From the NCBI GenBank assembly GCA_035570275.1, contig DATMNI010000232.1, positions 1 through 64,000 on the forward strand: a stretch of 64,000 nucleotides of DNA, written 5' to 3'. Each line of letters starts with the position of its first letter. The stretch's first letter is position 1. The notes under the pieces were generated by a model. That model was not told where the DNA came from. It saw nothing but the letters and a program-made list of their open reading frames with translations, and did no database searches. Source of the DNA: DATMNI01 sp035570275. Lineage in GTDB: Bacteria; Acidobacteriota; Terriglobia; Bryobacterales; Bryobacteraceae. Of the stretch, positions 44,311 through 52,394 are shown one piece after another. The translations under genes and the position numbers were made by a program.

Positions 44311-44322
44311 GGACCACGTGCC

Positions 44323-45552
44323 ATGCCGAACACGCAGACGACACAAACATCCTGGGCCAACGACGAAACCCTGAGGGCAGTGCGGCCGGAAGTACGCAAG
44401 ATTCTGGAATCCAACGCCGGCTTTCGCAGCCTGCCGCCGGCGGAACAACGCCAACTCGCCTCCACCATGGTAAAGGTGTGCAGCTACATGGCGAACCCCG
44501 ATGGGCTGGCGGCGCGCGAGCTGTCTAAAAAGGGCGGCGTGCTGGCCCTGGCGGATGAGGACCCGACCGAGGCCACCAAGCGGCGGCTGTCGCAGCAGCC
44601 CGGTTCCACCGGGGCGGATTTTAAGGCGGGAGCAGTGACCGCGGGCGTGACAGCCTTCGGCAACATGGTCAAGACCGTGGATTTTCCAGCCTTCGTATCG
44701 GGGTTGATTCAGAACGTGTTTCAGGCCATTGTGGATTCCTCCATTAAGCAGATGAACGCGTATGGCGAACTGCTGGCCAATGTGGCCAAATCGGTGGATC
44801 AATTTGCGCAGGACAATATCAGCAAGAACAATGCCCGCGACTGGCTGGCGCAGAAGTACCCGGGCCAGGTTGGCGTGGACACCACTAATGCGGACAGCAG
44901 TTTCGCCGTGGGCGATACCCCCGCCGCGCCTACGCCGCAGTTGACGGTGACCGCCGACGACGCTTCCGCAGCGTTGACGCAGATCTCATCGGACCTGGGT
45001 TTGCAGAAGCCGGTGACTGACATCTCCGATCCGCAGGAGGAGGAGCGGTTGGTTTTGGGTGCGCAGTTGCAAATGGCAAGATCGCGCCAGCAATTGCTGG
45101 CTTCGATGGTCATGCTCGGCATCAACCGCATCGTCGTCACCGACGGTCTGATCCACGCCAAGGTCGTTTTCGACATGCGGGCCCAGGATACCCAGAACCG
45201 CCGGGCCAAGGCATCGATGTACGACGGGCGTCACGAGGCGACTGCCAGCCAGACCAACATCGGATTCAGCAGTTGGTTGTCTCCAGTGTCGGCCGACACT
45301 TCCATGTCGTCCAGCACAGACCACATGGCCACGGTTTCGTCCTCGGTGGACGATACGTCGGCATCCAGTGCGGCGGTTAAGGCGAACCTCACGGGCGAGG
45401 TCCGGGTCAATTTTAAGAGCGACTATCTACCCATGGAAAAGATGGCCAATCCGCAAATGATTTCGGCTATTCAAGGCAACGCCGTTCCGGTTGATCCCAA
45501 GCCTGCGGCGGCAGGCGCGGCGGCAGGCTCGGCGGCGCCGGCGAAAGCGTGA
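44323..45552 (+). CDS. operon paralogue family 1, member 3
   Basis: 409 residues, 12 bp after member 2. Blocks: ILESNAGFRSLPPAEQRQLA, VDFPAFVSGLIQNVFQAIVD with SSIKQMNAYGELLANVAKSV, RDWLAQKYPGQVGVD, QQLLASMVMLGINRIVVTDG-LIHAKVVFDM and GEVRVNFKSDYLPMEKMA. A Ser/Thr-rich variable part (TSMSSSTDHMATVSSSVDDT) lies before the last block, and the tail is Ala-rich and shorter than in the other members. Same order of parts as member 2, so a recent duplication is likely. Confidence 0.8.
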   Translation: MPNTQTTQTSWANDETLRAVRPEVRKILESNAGFRSLPPAEQRQLASTMVKVCSYMANPDGLAARELSKKGGVLALADEDPTEATKRRLSQQPGSTGADFKAGAVTAGVTAFGNMVKTVDFPAFVSGLIQNVFQAIVDSSIKQMNAYGELLANVAKSVDQFAQDNISKNNARDWLAQKYPGQVGVDTTNADSSFAVGDTPAAPTPQLTVTADDASAALTQISSDLGLQKPVTDISDPQEEERLVLGAQLQMARSRQQLLASMVMLGINRIVVTDGLIHAKVVFDMRAQDTQNRRAKASMYDGRHEATASQTNIGFSSWLSPVSADTSMSSSTDHMATVSSSVDDTSASSAAVKANLTGEVRVNFKSDYLPMEKMANPQMISAIQGNAVPVDPKPAAAGAAAGSAAPAKA

Positions 45553-45556
45553 GGAA

Positions 45557-46528
45557 ATGGGCGCTATGGCGGCCTTGCTTCCAGTTGGCCTGGCTAATGA
45601 CAGTCGTCCTTTCGAGGACGGGCAGATCGAACGCTCCCTGGGTCTGGGCTTTCGGCTGCTGGACGCGGTCGACCGGCACGCCGTGCAGTTCGGTGGTTTG
45701 GGGCTGGTGGATTATGACCTTCCCCCGGTGGGGGCGTCGGAGACCGATCAAGCCAACCTGCGGACAGTGCCGCCGCTCTATCTGGCTTCCGAACTGGAGG
45801 CCGCGGGGCTGGTTCCGGCCGCCGAGATGCTGGCCGGCCTCTTCGCAAGCGGCGGAATCCAGCGGGACTTAGGCCAGGCTACCCCGCTGATCATTGCATT
45901 CTGGCGAGCGCGTACGCAGCGATTCAGCTCCCAGGAACGGCAGGCCTTCTTTGCGCGGTTGTTCGGCGCTTTGGACGGCGCTACACTGGGAGCCCCTGGA
46001 GGCGTCAACGCGGAGTTTGAGAACCTCTTTATCGACTTCGCCGAGGCGTTGTACAAATTGAATCCGAACGCCGCCCTGGAGAGCCTGGGCAGGTTCGGGG
46101 TCACACCTATATCGGAGGTCTCGCTGCAAATGGCGGCGATGAACCTGACGGGTAACCTCGGCTCGCGAAGCGGCGGCATGGCGGGCTTCGCCGGCCGCGA
46201 CCTGCTGACCACCATCTCTCAGGCCCTGGAGTTGGTCAAAAACCAATCGATACAAAGCGCATTCGGGCTGCGGACGCCATGGAGCGTGGTGGATTACGTC
46301 AACCGGACGTATCTTCGCCAAACCCCGGATATCACGTCTCACGTAACTCGCGGCAAATCGGGAATGCTGTTGCTCACCTGGCTGGCCGAACACGTAACGG
46401 CGCTCGACGACCGCGGCACATTTCAGATCGCGTCCGGCGATCCGCTGGTAGGCGCGGCAACCGCTTGGTTGGAAGCGAGCCTGGTGCTGCGCCAGGCTGA
46501 AGCGGCCGTGGCGCCGCCGGCACAATAG
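45557..46528 (+). CDS. operon family 2, member B: helical protein (unknown function)
   Basis: 323 residues; ATG 45557 (or 45566) follows GAGGA at the stop of member 3. It corresponds to the C-terminal half of the protein at 40108: FFARLFGALDGATLGAPGG, LRTPWSVVDYVNRTYL, SGMLLLTWLAEHVTALDDRG-TFQIASGD and GAATAWLEASLVL. The N-terminal part has LGFRLLDAVDRHAVQFGGLG and a YLASELEAAGLVPAAEMLAG helix pair. No enzymatic motif. Its position between two family 1 members suggests that families 1 and 2 form one complex. Confidence 0.75.
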   Translation: MGAMAALLPVGLANDSRPFEDGQIERSLGLGFRLLDAVDRHAVQFGGLGLVDYDLPPVGASETDQANLRTVPPLYLASELEAAGLVPAAEMLAGLFASGGIQRDLGQATPLIIAFWRARTQRFSSQERQAFFARLFGALDGATLGAPGGVNAEFENLFIDFAEALYKLNPNAALESLGRFGVTPISEVSLQMAAMNLTGNLGSRSGGMAGFAGRDLLTTISQALELVKNQSIQSAFGLRTPWSVVDYVNRTYLRQTPDITSHVTRGKSGMLLLTWLAEHVTALDDRGTFQIASGDPLVGAATAWLEASLVLRQAEAAVAPPAQ

Positions 46529-46529
46529 T

Positions 46530-47993
46530 ATGGCGGCTCCCACAGCCGCGGCCATCTCCCCAGAGCCGGCGGGAAACATGCAAGACCTCCCCGTCACTGC
46601 GCCGGCGCCGCCACCGATGCCGGTGGTTCGCGCTACGGTGCGCGATCTACTGTTGTCTTCTCCTGCCTACCGGGAACTGGATCCGGAAAGCCGTCGCAGG
46701 ATGGCCGAATCCATGGTCAGGGTCTGCCACACGGCCGTATCCCTGGTAAAGGAGGAGTTGGAGAGCGATACCGACGCTCGTTCGGATGCGCGGGCCGATG
46801 AGGAGCACACCCGGACCCAACCCACCCTTGCCATAGCTCAATCCGCTGCATCCGACTATGGCGGCACCGCCGCCGACCGCATCGCCGGCACCACGCAAGC
46901 GGTTCTCAACGCCGTCTCCTTCCCCCGATTCGTAACGGATTTGATTAATGGCGTATTCAAAGCCATGATCGATTCCAGTACCCAGCAGATGCATTCCTAT
47001 GTCGAACTGCTGAACAACGTGGCAGCGTCGACCGACGGTTTTGCGGATGCCAACATGGGCGCCGACCGGGCGCGGGCCTGGCTGATCGACAAGTTTCCAG
47101 GCGTCTTCGAAATGTCTGGAGAACGGGACCCAAACGCCGGCCCCGGCGAACAGGATGACATCCAGTTGCAACTCAAGGACGGCGCCTCCATGCCGTCCCA
47201 GGATGCCCTGCGAACCGCGCTCGGCATGGAACCGGACGAATCCGTACCTGGCGGCGATCCCGAAACACTGGTGCCGTTCGCCCGCCGCCAGATCTCCAAG
47301 CAGCGCCAGCAAATGCTTTCGACCATGGTCATGCTGGGTATGCAGCGGATTGTGGTGGATAGCGGCAGGATCAGCGCTGCCATGCGGTTCCATATCGACA
47401 CCCGCAGCGCCGCTCAAGCCGACGAGGCCAAGAAGTTCACCGAACAGAATCAAATTGAAGCGCAGGGCAGCTTCGGCTTTGGGCCATGGGGCGCTAGCGC
47501 CAAGATGACTAACAATATCGGATATGTTTCCACTTCGAAATCGCAAACCACCGAGGAGATGAATACCGACCTGGATTTGAGTTCGTCCGTGGAGATCAAC
47601 TTCAAGAGCGATTATCTTCCGTTGAACCGGTTGACGACTCCGGGACAAGCCAGCCGGATTGTCAGTAATAGCCTGAATCCCGATGCGGAAAAGGCGGCCA
47701 TCGATGCCCGGACTACGAGGGCGGCGCGGAACGCCGCCAGCGACGATGCGCGGCGCCAATCGCTCGACCGGGCGATCGGTCCCGAGACTCCGGCGGCGGC
47801 TCCCAATAAGACCCCTACCGCGGGTGCGCCGGCGGCGGGTTCGGCAGCACCCCAGCCAGCTTCGGGTGCGGGTAAAACGGCTGCCAGTTCGCCAAAGCCG
47901 GCAGGGCAAACATCGACAACGGGCGCGCCGCCGGCAACTCCGGCTACGGCAGCGCCTGCCCCGGGTGCAAATGCGGTCAACCCGCTGAAATGA
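46530..47993 (+). CDS. operon paralogue family 1, member 4, last gene of the operon
   Basis: 487 residues; ATG 46530 lies one base after the previous stop. Blocks: VRDLLLSSPAYRELDPESRR, VSFPRFVTDLINGVFKAMID with SSTQQMHSYVELLNNVA, RAWLIDKFPGVFEMSG, QQMLSTMVMLGMQRIVVDSG-RISAAMRF and VEINFKSDYLPLNRL. It has the longest Ala/Pro/Thr-rich tail (about residues 410-487, e.g. TPTAGAPAAGSAAPQPA). Here TDG of the core is replaced by DSG. After it come 111 bp without genes and then a REPIN-like element, which marks the end of the operon. Confidence 0.8.
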   Translation: MAAPTAAAISPEPAGNMQDLPVTAPAPPPMPVVRATVRDLLLSSPAYRELDPESRRRMAESMVRVCHTAVSLVKEELESDTDARSDARADEEHTRTQPTLAIAQSAASDYGGTAADRIAGTTQAVLNAVSFPRFVTDLINGVFKAMIDSSTQQMHSYVELLNNVAASTDGFADANMGADRARAWLIDKFPGVFEMSGERDPNAGPGEQDDIQLQLKDGASMPSQDALRTALGMEPDESVPGGDPETLVPFARRQISKQRQQMLSTMVMLGMQRIVVDSGRISAAMRFHIDTRSAAQADEAKKFTEQNQIEAQGSFGFGPWGASAKMTNNIGYVSTSKSQTTEEMNTDLDLSSSVEINFKSDYLPLNRLTTPGQASRIVSNSLNPDAEKAAIDARTTRAARNAASDDARRQSLDRAIGPETPAAAPNKTPTAGAPAAGSAAPQPASGAGKTAASSPKPAGQTSTTGAPPATPATAAPAPGANAVNPLK

Positions 47994-48104
47994 TAGACAG
48001 CGGGAACGTGAGGCAGGAAAGGAGTAGCGAACTTATGGCCCTCGCAAGGTGCTATCGTTCGGGAAGGAACTGGTATCTTACCGCTTTCAGACTCTTGGGC
48101 ATTG

Positions 48105-48265
48105 TTGTGGGGCAGGTTGTTAACCTGCGGCGGATTGTTAATCCGCCGGCTGCGATGCGGCAGCGAGCCAGCCCGGATGTGGTAGCTTACCTTACCCGAT
48201 AGGGCGCCTCTAATCGCGGACCGGCGGATTGCCAATCCGCCGCAGGTTGCCAACCTGCCCCACAA
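48105..48265. repeat. REPIN-like element, complete copy B
   Basis: 161 bp with 45-bp terminal inverted repeats, 48105-48149 and 48221-48265. Each arm begins TTGTGGGGCAGGTTG and contains two hairpins, CAGGTTG-N2-AACCTG and GGCGGATTG-N2-AATCCGCC. The arms differ at four positions only, all in the two hairpin loops (TT in one arm, GC in the other). The centre holds GCGATGCGGCAGCGAGCC (48152-48169), found in opposite orientation in copy D. The rest of the 279 bp gap (47994-48272) is empty. Confidence 0.92.
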
Positions 48266-48272
48266 ATCTTCT

Positions 48273-48983
48273 CTACTGCCCTCCGTAACTCTGACCCGGA
48301 TACAGCACGCTCAACGACATCGTGAACAGCGGATTAAAAATCGGCTCGAACACCCTCCACGCAATCATCAGTCCGACGATGGTGAACCCGCGCATCGAAT
48401 GTCCCAGTTCCTGAAATCGCCGGGCGGCGGTCTCCGGTAGCAGCAAACCGATCGCCGAGAACCCGTCCAGCGGCGGCACCGGTAGCAGGTTGAATGTCCC
48501 CAAAAGCAGGTTCAGCGAAAACATCAGGCTCAGAAACGTGGCCGCGGCCGACGCCAAACCCGGCGAGGTCGGCTCCACAACGTGCAGGAATTCGGCCGTT
48601 CCCGGAACGAACAGCCCGGTCCACATACCCACGTGAATCAGGATGGCGGCCAGAATCGCCAGCGAATAGTTAGCGCCCGGACCGGCCAGCGACATCCAAG
48701 CCGCCCGCCGCGGGTACCGCAGCGACCACAACGGATCGTAGGGCGCGCTGGCCCAGCCCATCATCCAGCCCCCCACCGCGTACGAAAGAATCGGGAAGAT
48801 CACCATCCCGAAAGGCTCGCGCCGGATGTGCGGCAGCGGATCGAGCGTAGCTTGCCCGCCGTGAAAGGCCGTCAGATCTCCGCCCATCTTGGCCACGAAC
48901 GCATGCGCCGCTTCGTGGCAAGTGGTGGACAACAGAAAGACCACGTACCAGACCACACCGGCAACCAGGAATTCCGTGTTCAT
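48273..48983 (-). CDS. M50-family membrane metalloprotease
   Basis: 236-residue polytopic membrane protein. ATG 48983 (MNTEFLVAGVVWYVVFLLST) places the zinc motif HEAAH at about residue 22 in TTCHEAAHAFVAKMGGD and the third ligand in NLLPVPPLDGFSAIG. About six hydrophobic helices are visible. It belongs to the S2P/FtsH-independent site-2 protease-like group common in acidobacteria, which cleave within or next to the membrane. The substrate is unknown. It is on the strand opposite to the protease operon and probably not part of it. Confidence 0.9.
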   Translation of the reverse strand: MNTEFLVAGVVWYVVFLLSTTCHEAAHAFVAKMGGDLTAFHGGQATLDPLPHIRREPFGMVIFPILSYAVGGWMMGWASAPYDPLWSLRYPRRAAWMSLAGPGANYSLAILAAILIHVGMWTGLFVPGTAEFLHVVEPTSPGLASAAATFLSLMFSLNLLLGTFNLLPVPPLDGFSAIGLLLPETAARRFQELGHSMRGFTIVGLMIAWRVFEPIFNPLFTMSLSVLYPGQSYGGQ

Positions 48984-49077
48984 GTTTGTTTGTTTATAGC
49001 CCCTCGGACCTGCCGCGGTCTTCAATCCACGCGCCCCGGATTTCGCCAATCTGGGGCGCGGCGTTGGGTTCCCGTTC

Positions 49078-49923
49078 TCAATGCGTCATCGAATAAACAA
49101 CGTAATTAATACCATAGCGATAAGCTAACGTGGTCATAGCTTCGGGATAGTAGGGTACATCCGCGAACTCCCAGGCGTCGCCGACATCGGTGTTGAAGTT
49201 CACCGCTACCACCATGTGGTTCTTATCGTCGTACATAGCCCGCCACGCCGGCGCGGTGCCTGCGGGTTGATAGACCTGAACGGACCCATCGTAACCGCGG
49301 CGTAAGTGGCGGGAACCGGGAATAAACGTGAGATCTTTATCCTGTATGTCGTATAAGACATGCATCACCTGATCGGACGGTGCGATGTCCACGATCGGCC
49401 GGTTCGGCAAGGCGCGCGCCATGGTCCGCCGGAATATCTCCCATTGCTCCGGACCCGGACCCCAGAAATCGTCCACCACCAGATACCCTCCGCGCAAAAG
49501 GTATTCGCCCAGGCGCGCGGCCTCGGCGTCGGAAAGGTCCCACCATCCCGTCTGTGTCGCGTAAATCCAGGGATAGTCGAAAAGCCGGTCGTCGGTCAGG
49601 CGGTGATGCCGCGGATCGCCAGTGTCGATCCTGGTCAGACGCCCGACTCCCCGCGTGAAGTGATTGTCCGCCGCAGGCCAGTCCACCAGCCACCAGCCGG
49701 TGCCCATGCCGTCGCGCGACGCATAGCCCCAGCGCCGGTGGAACTGCGGCAGGTCCGTGTACTCGACGCGCAGAAAGTGAAACTCCGCCGGCTGTGGCGG
49801 CGCCAAGGCTTCGTCGTCGTCCCCCCGTTCCGGCAGCCGCCCTCCGCGCTGGGCAACGCCGGCGAAAGCCACCAGCAGCAACGCTCCCAGTGCCGCGCCC
49901 GCCGAACCCAGACGGCTTGTCAT
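49078..49923 (-). CDS. DUF4159 domain-containing exported protein
   Basis: 281 residues. Signal peptide (LGALLLVAFAGVAQ) followed by a charged linker and one DUF4159 domain: FHFLRVEYTDLPQFHRRWGY, GWWLVDWPAADNHFTRGV, YPWIYATQTGWWDLSDAEAA, LGEYLLRGGYLVVDDFWG and the C-terminal YYPEAMTTLAYRYGINYVVY. The domain resembles a glutamine-amidotransferase-like fold without known activity. In this phylum such genes often accompany MoxR/DUF58 clusters, which are not seen here. It ends 95 bp from the M50 gene on the same strand. Confidence 0.9.
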   Translation of the reverse strand: MTSRLGSAGAALGALLLVAFAGVAQRGGRLPERGDDDEALAPPQPAEFHFLRVEYTDLPQFHRRWGYASRDGMGTGWWLVDWPAADNHFTRGVGRLTRIDTGDPRHHRLTDDRLFDYPWIYATQTGWWDLSDAEAARLGEYLLRGGYLVVDDFWGPGPEQWEIFRRTMARALPNRPIVDIAPSDQVMHVLYDIQDKDLTFIPGSRHLRRGYDGSVQVYQPAGTAPAWRAMYDDKNHMVVAVNFNTDVGDAWEFADVPYYPEAMTTLAYRYGINYVVYSMTH

Positions 49924-49932
49924 ATATCCAGA

Positions 49933-51573
49933 CTACCGCGCCGCGACTGGCGGCGGCATGTCTTCTTTACCGAACCGCGGAATCATCTGCTCGCGGTTGG
50001 CCGCATGCCACACCGCGGCGGCCACAATCGCCGCGGCCTTCTGCACGTCGTCGGGAATGATGCGCTCGTACGTATCCAGGTTGGTATGGTGCGTCATCGA
50101 GTTGTACTCGATGGGGTCCTGCTGGAAGCCTACGCCGGGCAGTCCGGCGTTATTGAACGACGTGCTGTCGGTGCCGCCGGTGGCGCGGCTGTTGGTGGTG
50201 CTGACTCCGAACACGCCCCAGTCGGTGTATTGCGCCAGCACCGGCCGCAGCACCGCGGCCGCTTCCGGCGGGCCGAAGATTCCCGCCCCGCGAATGCGCC
50301 CCGTGCCGGTATCCACGTTGAAATAGCAATCCAGCTTGGACCATTCCGGCTTGGGGTCCTCCGCCTGTCCGAAGTGCTGCTTCACATAAGCGATGGAGCC
50401 CAGCAGCCCCTCTTCTTCGCCCGACCAAAGCGCCACCCGGATGGTGCGGCGCGGCTTCAAGCCCAGCGTCTGGATCAGCCGCGCCGCCTCCATCATCACC
50501 GCCGACCCGATGGCGTTGTCGGTGGCCCCGGTGGCCGCGTGCCACGAATCCAGGTGCCCGCCCAGCATCACGATTTCGTCGGCCTTGTCCGTCCCCGGAA
50601 TCTCGGCCACCGCATTGTAACTGGTCTTGCCCTCGGGATACACGTGGTTCACGATGTTGAAGTGCAGTTTCATGTCCTCGCCATCGGCCAGGAGGCGTTC
50701 GATGCGGCCGTAGTCGTCGTTGCGCAGAATCACCGTGGGAACAGCCTTCGCCGGATCGAGCGTCCGGTTCTGCTGGGCCACGATGATGCCTTCGCCGCGC
50801 GCCGCGTCATTGATGCGCATCACCGCCCCGCCCGCTACCAACATGCCATCGATACGCTCCTCCACCTGCGCGGTGGTGAGCCGGTTTGGGTCAGGCGCAC
50901 CCCGTCCGCCGCCGAACCCCCCACGTCCGCGGCCGCCGCCCTCATAGTCGGCCTTCACCTGGTCATCCGGACGGCGCTTGGCTGGCGGATCGAAGTTGAC
51001 TGCGATCGCTGCCGCCTTCCCCACCAGCGCGATCTTGCCGCGAAACTTGTCCTGGTTCGCCGCCACCCACTGGTCCATCTCTTCCTTGGTGGGGCCGAGA
51101 CGCTGCGGCCCGCGCCCTCCGCGCCCCGCGCGCCCGCCGCCCGTGTTATCCGCGGCCGCCGGCAGTGGACCCTGCGGCGGCGAGGGCAGTTCCACCGCCG
51201 AGGCGTCCACCGAACCATTGGTTGAGGGTGTCCACGCCAGCACTTCGAACTTCAGATTCTGTTTGACCGGCGAAACGATGTACCCGAAGGCCATCTCGTT
51301 CAACCAGCCCGGATGCCCGAAGTCCCACGGTTCCAGGCGGCCTTTCTTGAATCCCCACCGCGTCATCTCGTCCACGGCCCATTTGGCCGCCGCTTCGTGA
51401 TTCGGCGTGCCGGTCACGCGCGGCCCGTACCGGTCCGTGAACATGTGCAGAGTGTGCATGATCTGCGAATGCTCCATCTCTTCGCTGCGAATACGGGCAT
51501 CGGTGGCGGAATCCACCTTCTCCTGCGCCGTAAGAACGCAGGATAGACCAAGAGCGAGCAGCAGAGGTTTCAT
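49933..51573 (-). CDS. secreted M28-family zinc peptidase (second copy)
   Basis: 546 residues, paralogue of the peptidase at 7477-9162. Signal peptide MKPLLLALGLSCVLTAQ. Metal-site motifs: GGHLDSWHAATGATDNAIGS, LWSGEEEGLLGSIAYV, FNVDTGTGRIRG and ATGGTDSTSFNNAGLPG. Here the last zinc-ligand region reads GGTDSTSF where the paralogue has GGTDHQSY, so the final His is replaced and activity may be changed. Gly/Arg inserts (GGGRAGRGGRGPQRLG and GGGRGRGGFGGGRG) are present as in the paralogue. The DUF4159 gene follows after 9 bp. Confidence 0.9.
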   Translation of the reverse strand: MKPLLLALGLSCVLTAQEKVDSATDARIRSEEMEHSQIMHTLHMFTDRYGPRVTGTPNHEAAAKWAVDEMTRWGFKKGRLEPWDFGHPGWLNEMAFGYIVSPVKQNLKFEVLAWTPSTNGSVDASAVELPSPPQGPLPAAADNTGGGRAGRGGRGPQRLGPTKEEMDQWVAANQDKFRGKIALVGKAAAIAVNFDPPAKRRPDDQVKADYEGGGRGRGGFGGGRGAPDPNRLTTAQVEERIDGMLVAGGAVMRINDAARGEGIIVAQQNRTLDPAKAVPTVILRNDDYGRIERLLADGEDMKLHFNIVNHVYPEGKTSYNAVAEIPGTDKADEIVMLGGHLDSWHAATGATDNAIGSAVMMEAARLIQTLGLKPRRTIRVALWSGEEEGLLGSIAYVKQHFGQAEDPKPEWSKLDCYFNVDTGTGRIRGAGIFGPPEAAAVLRPVLAQYTDWGVFGVSTTNSRATGGTDSTSFNNAGLPGVGFQQDPIEYNSMTHHTNLDTYERIIPDDVQKAAAIVAAAVWHAANREQMIPRFGKEDMPPPVAAR

Positions 51574-51600
51574 ATTGGATCAGGATAGCGTAAACCGCCT

Positions 51601-51680
51601 TTGTGGGGCAGGTTGCTTAACCTGCGGCGGATTGGCAATCCGCCCGCCCGCCGCTATGACGAGCCGTCTGCGGGACAAGC
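51601..51680. repeat. REPIN-like element, single-arm copy C
   Basis: TTGTGGGGCAGGTTGCTTAA followed by CCTGCGGCGGATTGGCAATC-CGCC (51601-51644) is one arm of the repeat. The bases after it (GACGAGCC and GCGGGACAAG) resemble the inner part of copy D. No inverted second arm follows, so this is a half copy. It lies just upstream of the second M28 gene; the whole 321 bp gap holds this and the tandem repeat at 51745. Confidence 0.85.
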
Positions 51681-51744
51681 GGAAGGCGTCCACCGACTTC
51701 CCGCTCCAGCGTCGGCGTGGAAGAAAGGGGAACAGTCCTGGCAC

Positions 51745-51784
51745 CGCCATCTTGGATGTGGCATCGCCATCTTGGATGTGGCTT
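51745..51784. repeat. 20-bp tandem duplication
   Basis: CGCCATCTTGGATGTGGCAT occurs twice head to tail (51745-51764 and 51765-51784; the last two bases vary). No gene covers it. Confidence 0.8.
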
Positions 51785-51894
51785 CGTCACGGATGGAGCG
51801 CACGGGAACTGCTGGACACCGCCTGACAGGCCCTTTAGTTTAGCGGAGAAGTAGAATCGGGCGCCGGCGATTCTAACCACTTCAGTCGGTTACC

Positions 51895-52311
51895 ATGGAC
51901 GTAATGGCCAAACTCGTACGCATCATGTGTGTGCCGTGCCTATTGGCCGCCCTCTACACAGTCTGGGTTTTCTGGCATCGCCACCCCGCAGCCCAGCCTG
52001 CCCGCGTGGAGCACGACCCCATGGCCGCATATGGCAAGACCGTGAAGATTCTCCAGTTCTACGGACCGCGCGAAATTGTTGCGGGCGGCAAGGCGCTGGT
52101 CTGCTACGGCGTGGTCAACGCCACGGCGGTGCGGTTAGATCCCCCGGTAGAGAAAGTGTGGCCGGCCGTGAGCCGGTGCTTCGAGATAACTCCGGCGCAG
52201 AGTACCCGCTACACCCTTACCGCCGAAGGCACGGCGCAGACCGGGCTTTCACCCACCGGGCTTCCACACACCACGGTTTCAGAATCCATCGAGATCGCAG
52301 TAAAGCGGTAG
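51895..52311 (+). CDS. hypothetical protein, membrane-anchored
   Basis: 138 residues. A hydrophobic N-terminal segment (VRIMCVPCLLAALYTVWVFW) would act as a membrane anchor. The rest reads as a beta-sandwich-like domain (YGKTVKILQFYGPREIVAGG, KALVCYGVVNATAVRLDPPV, TPAQSTRYTLTAEGTAQ), similar to Ig-like domains. An ATG at 51904 is an alternative start. A short duplication in the DNA encodes TGLSPTGLPHT near the end. Not recognised further. Confidence 0.7.
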   Translation: MDVMAKLVRIMCVPCLLAALYTVWVFWHRHPAAQPARVEHDPMAAYGKTVKILQFYGPREIVAGGKALVCYGVVNATAVRLDPPVEKVWPAVSRCFEITPAQSTRYTLTAEGTAQTGLSPTGLPHTTVSESIEIAVKR

Positions 52312-52394
52312 TATGCGCCTCCAGGCGCCGGATGTGTCAAAGCGGCGCAGAGGGTCGCGCCTGCTGATATAATATCCCCGCAAAGGAGAATCAG

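Noticed and set aside
47990..48202. 70-codon plus-strand frame after the last operon gene, with AAAGGAG before an internal ATG at 48034
   Set aside because: Its second half is translated from the REPIN-like element, and the first half has no protein-like features.
49360..51225. Very long open frame (621 codons) on the plus strand
   Set aside because: It is the antisense of the DUF4159 and M28 genes, Arg/His/Pro-rich, with no family pattern. High GC produces such frames.
51617..51880. 87-codon minus-strand frame over the half REPIN and the 20-bp duplication
   Set aside because: It consists of translated repeat sequence (ADCQSAAG) and lacks a start signal.
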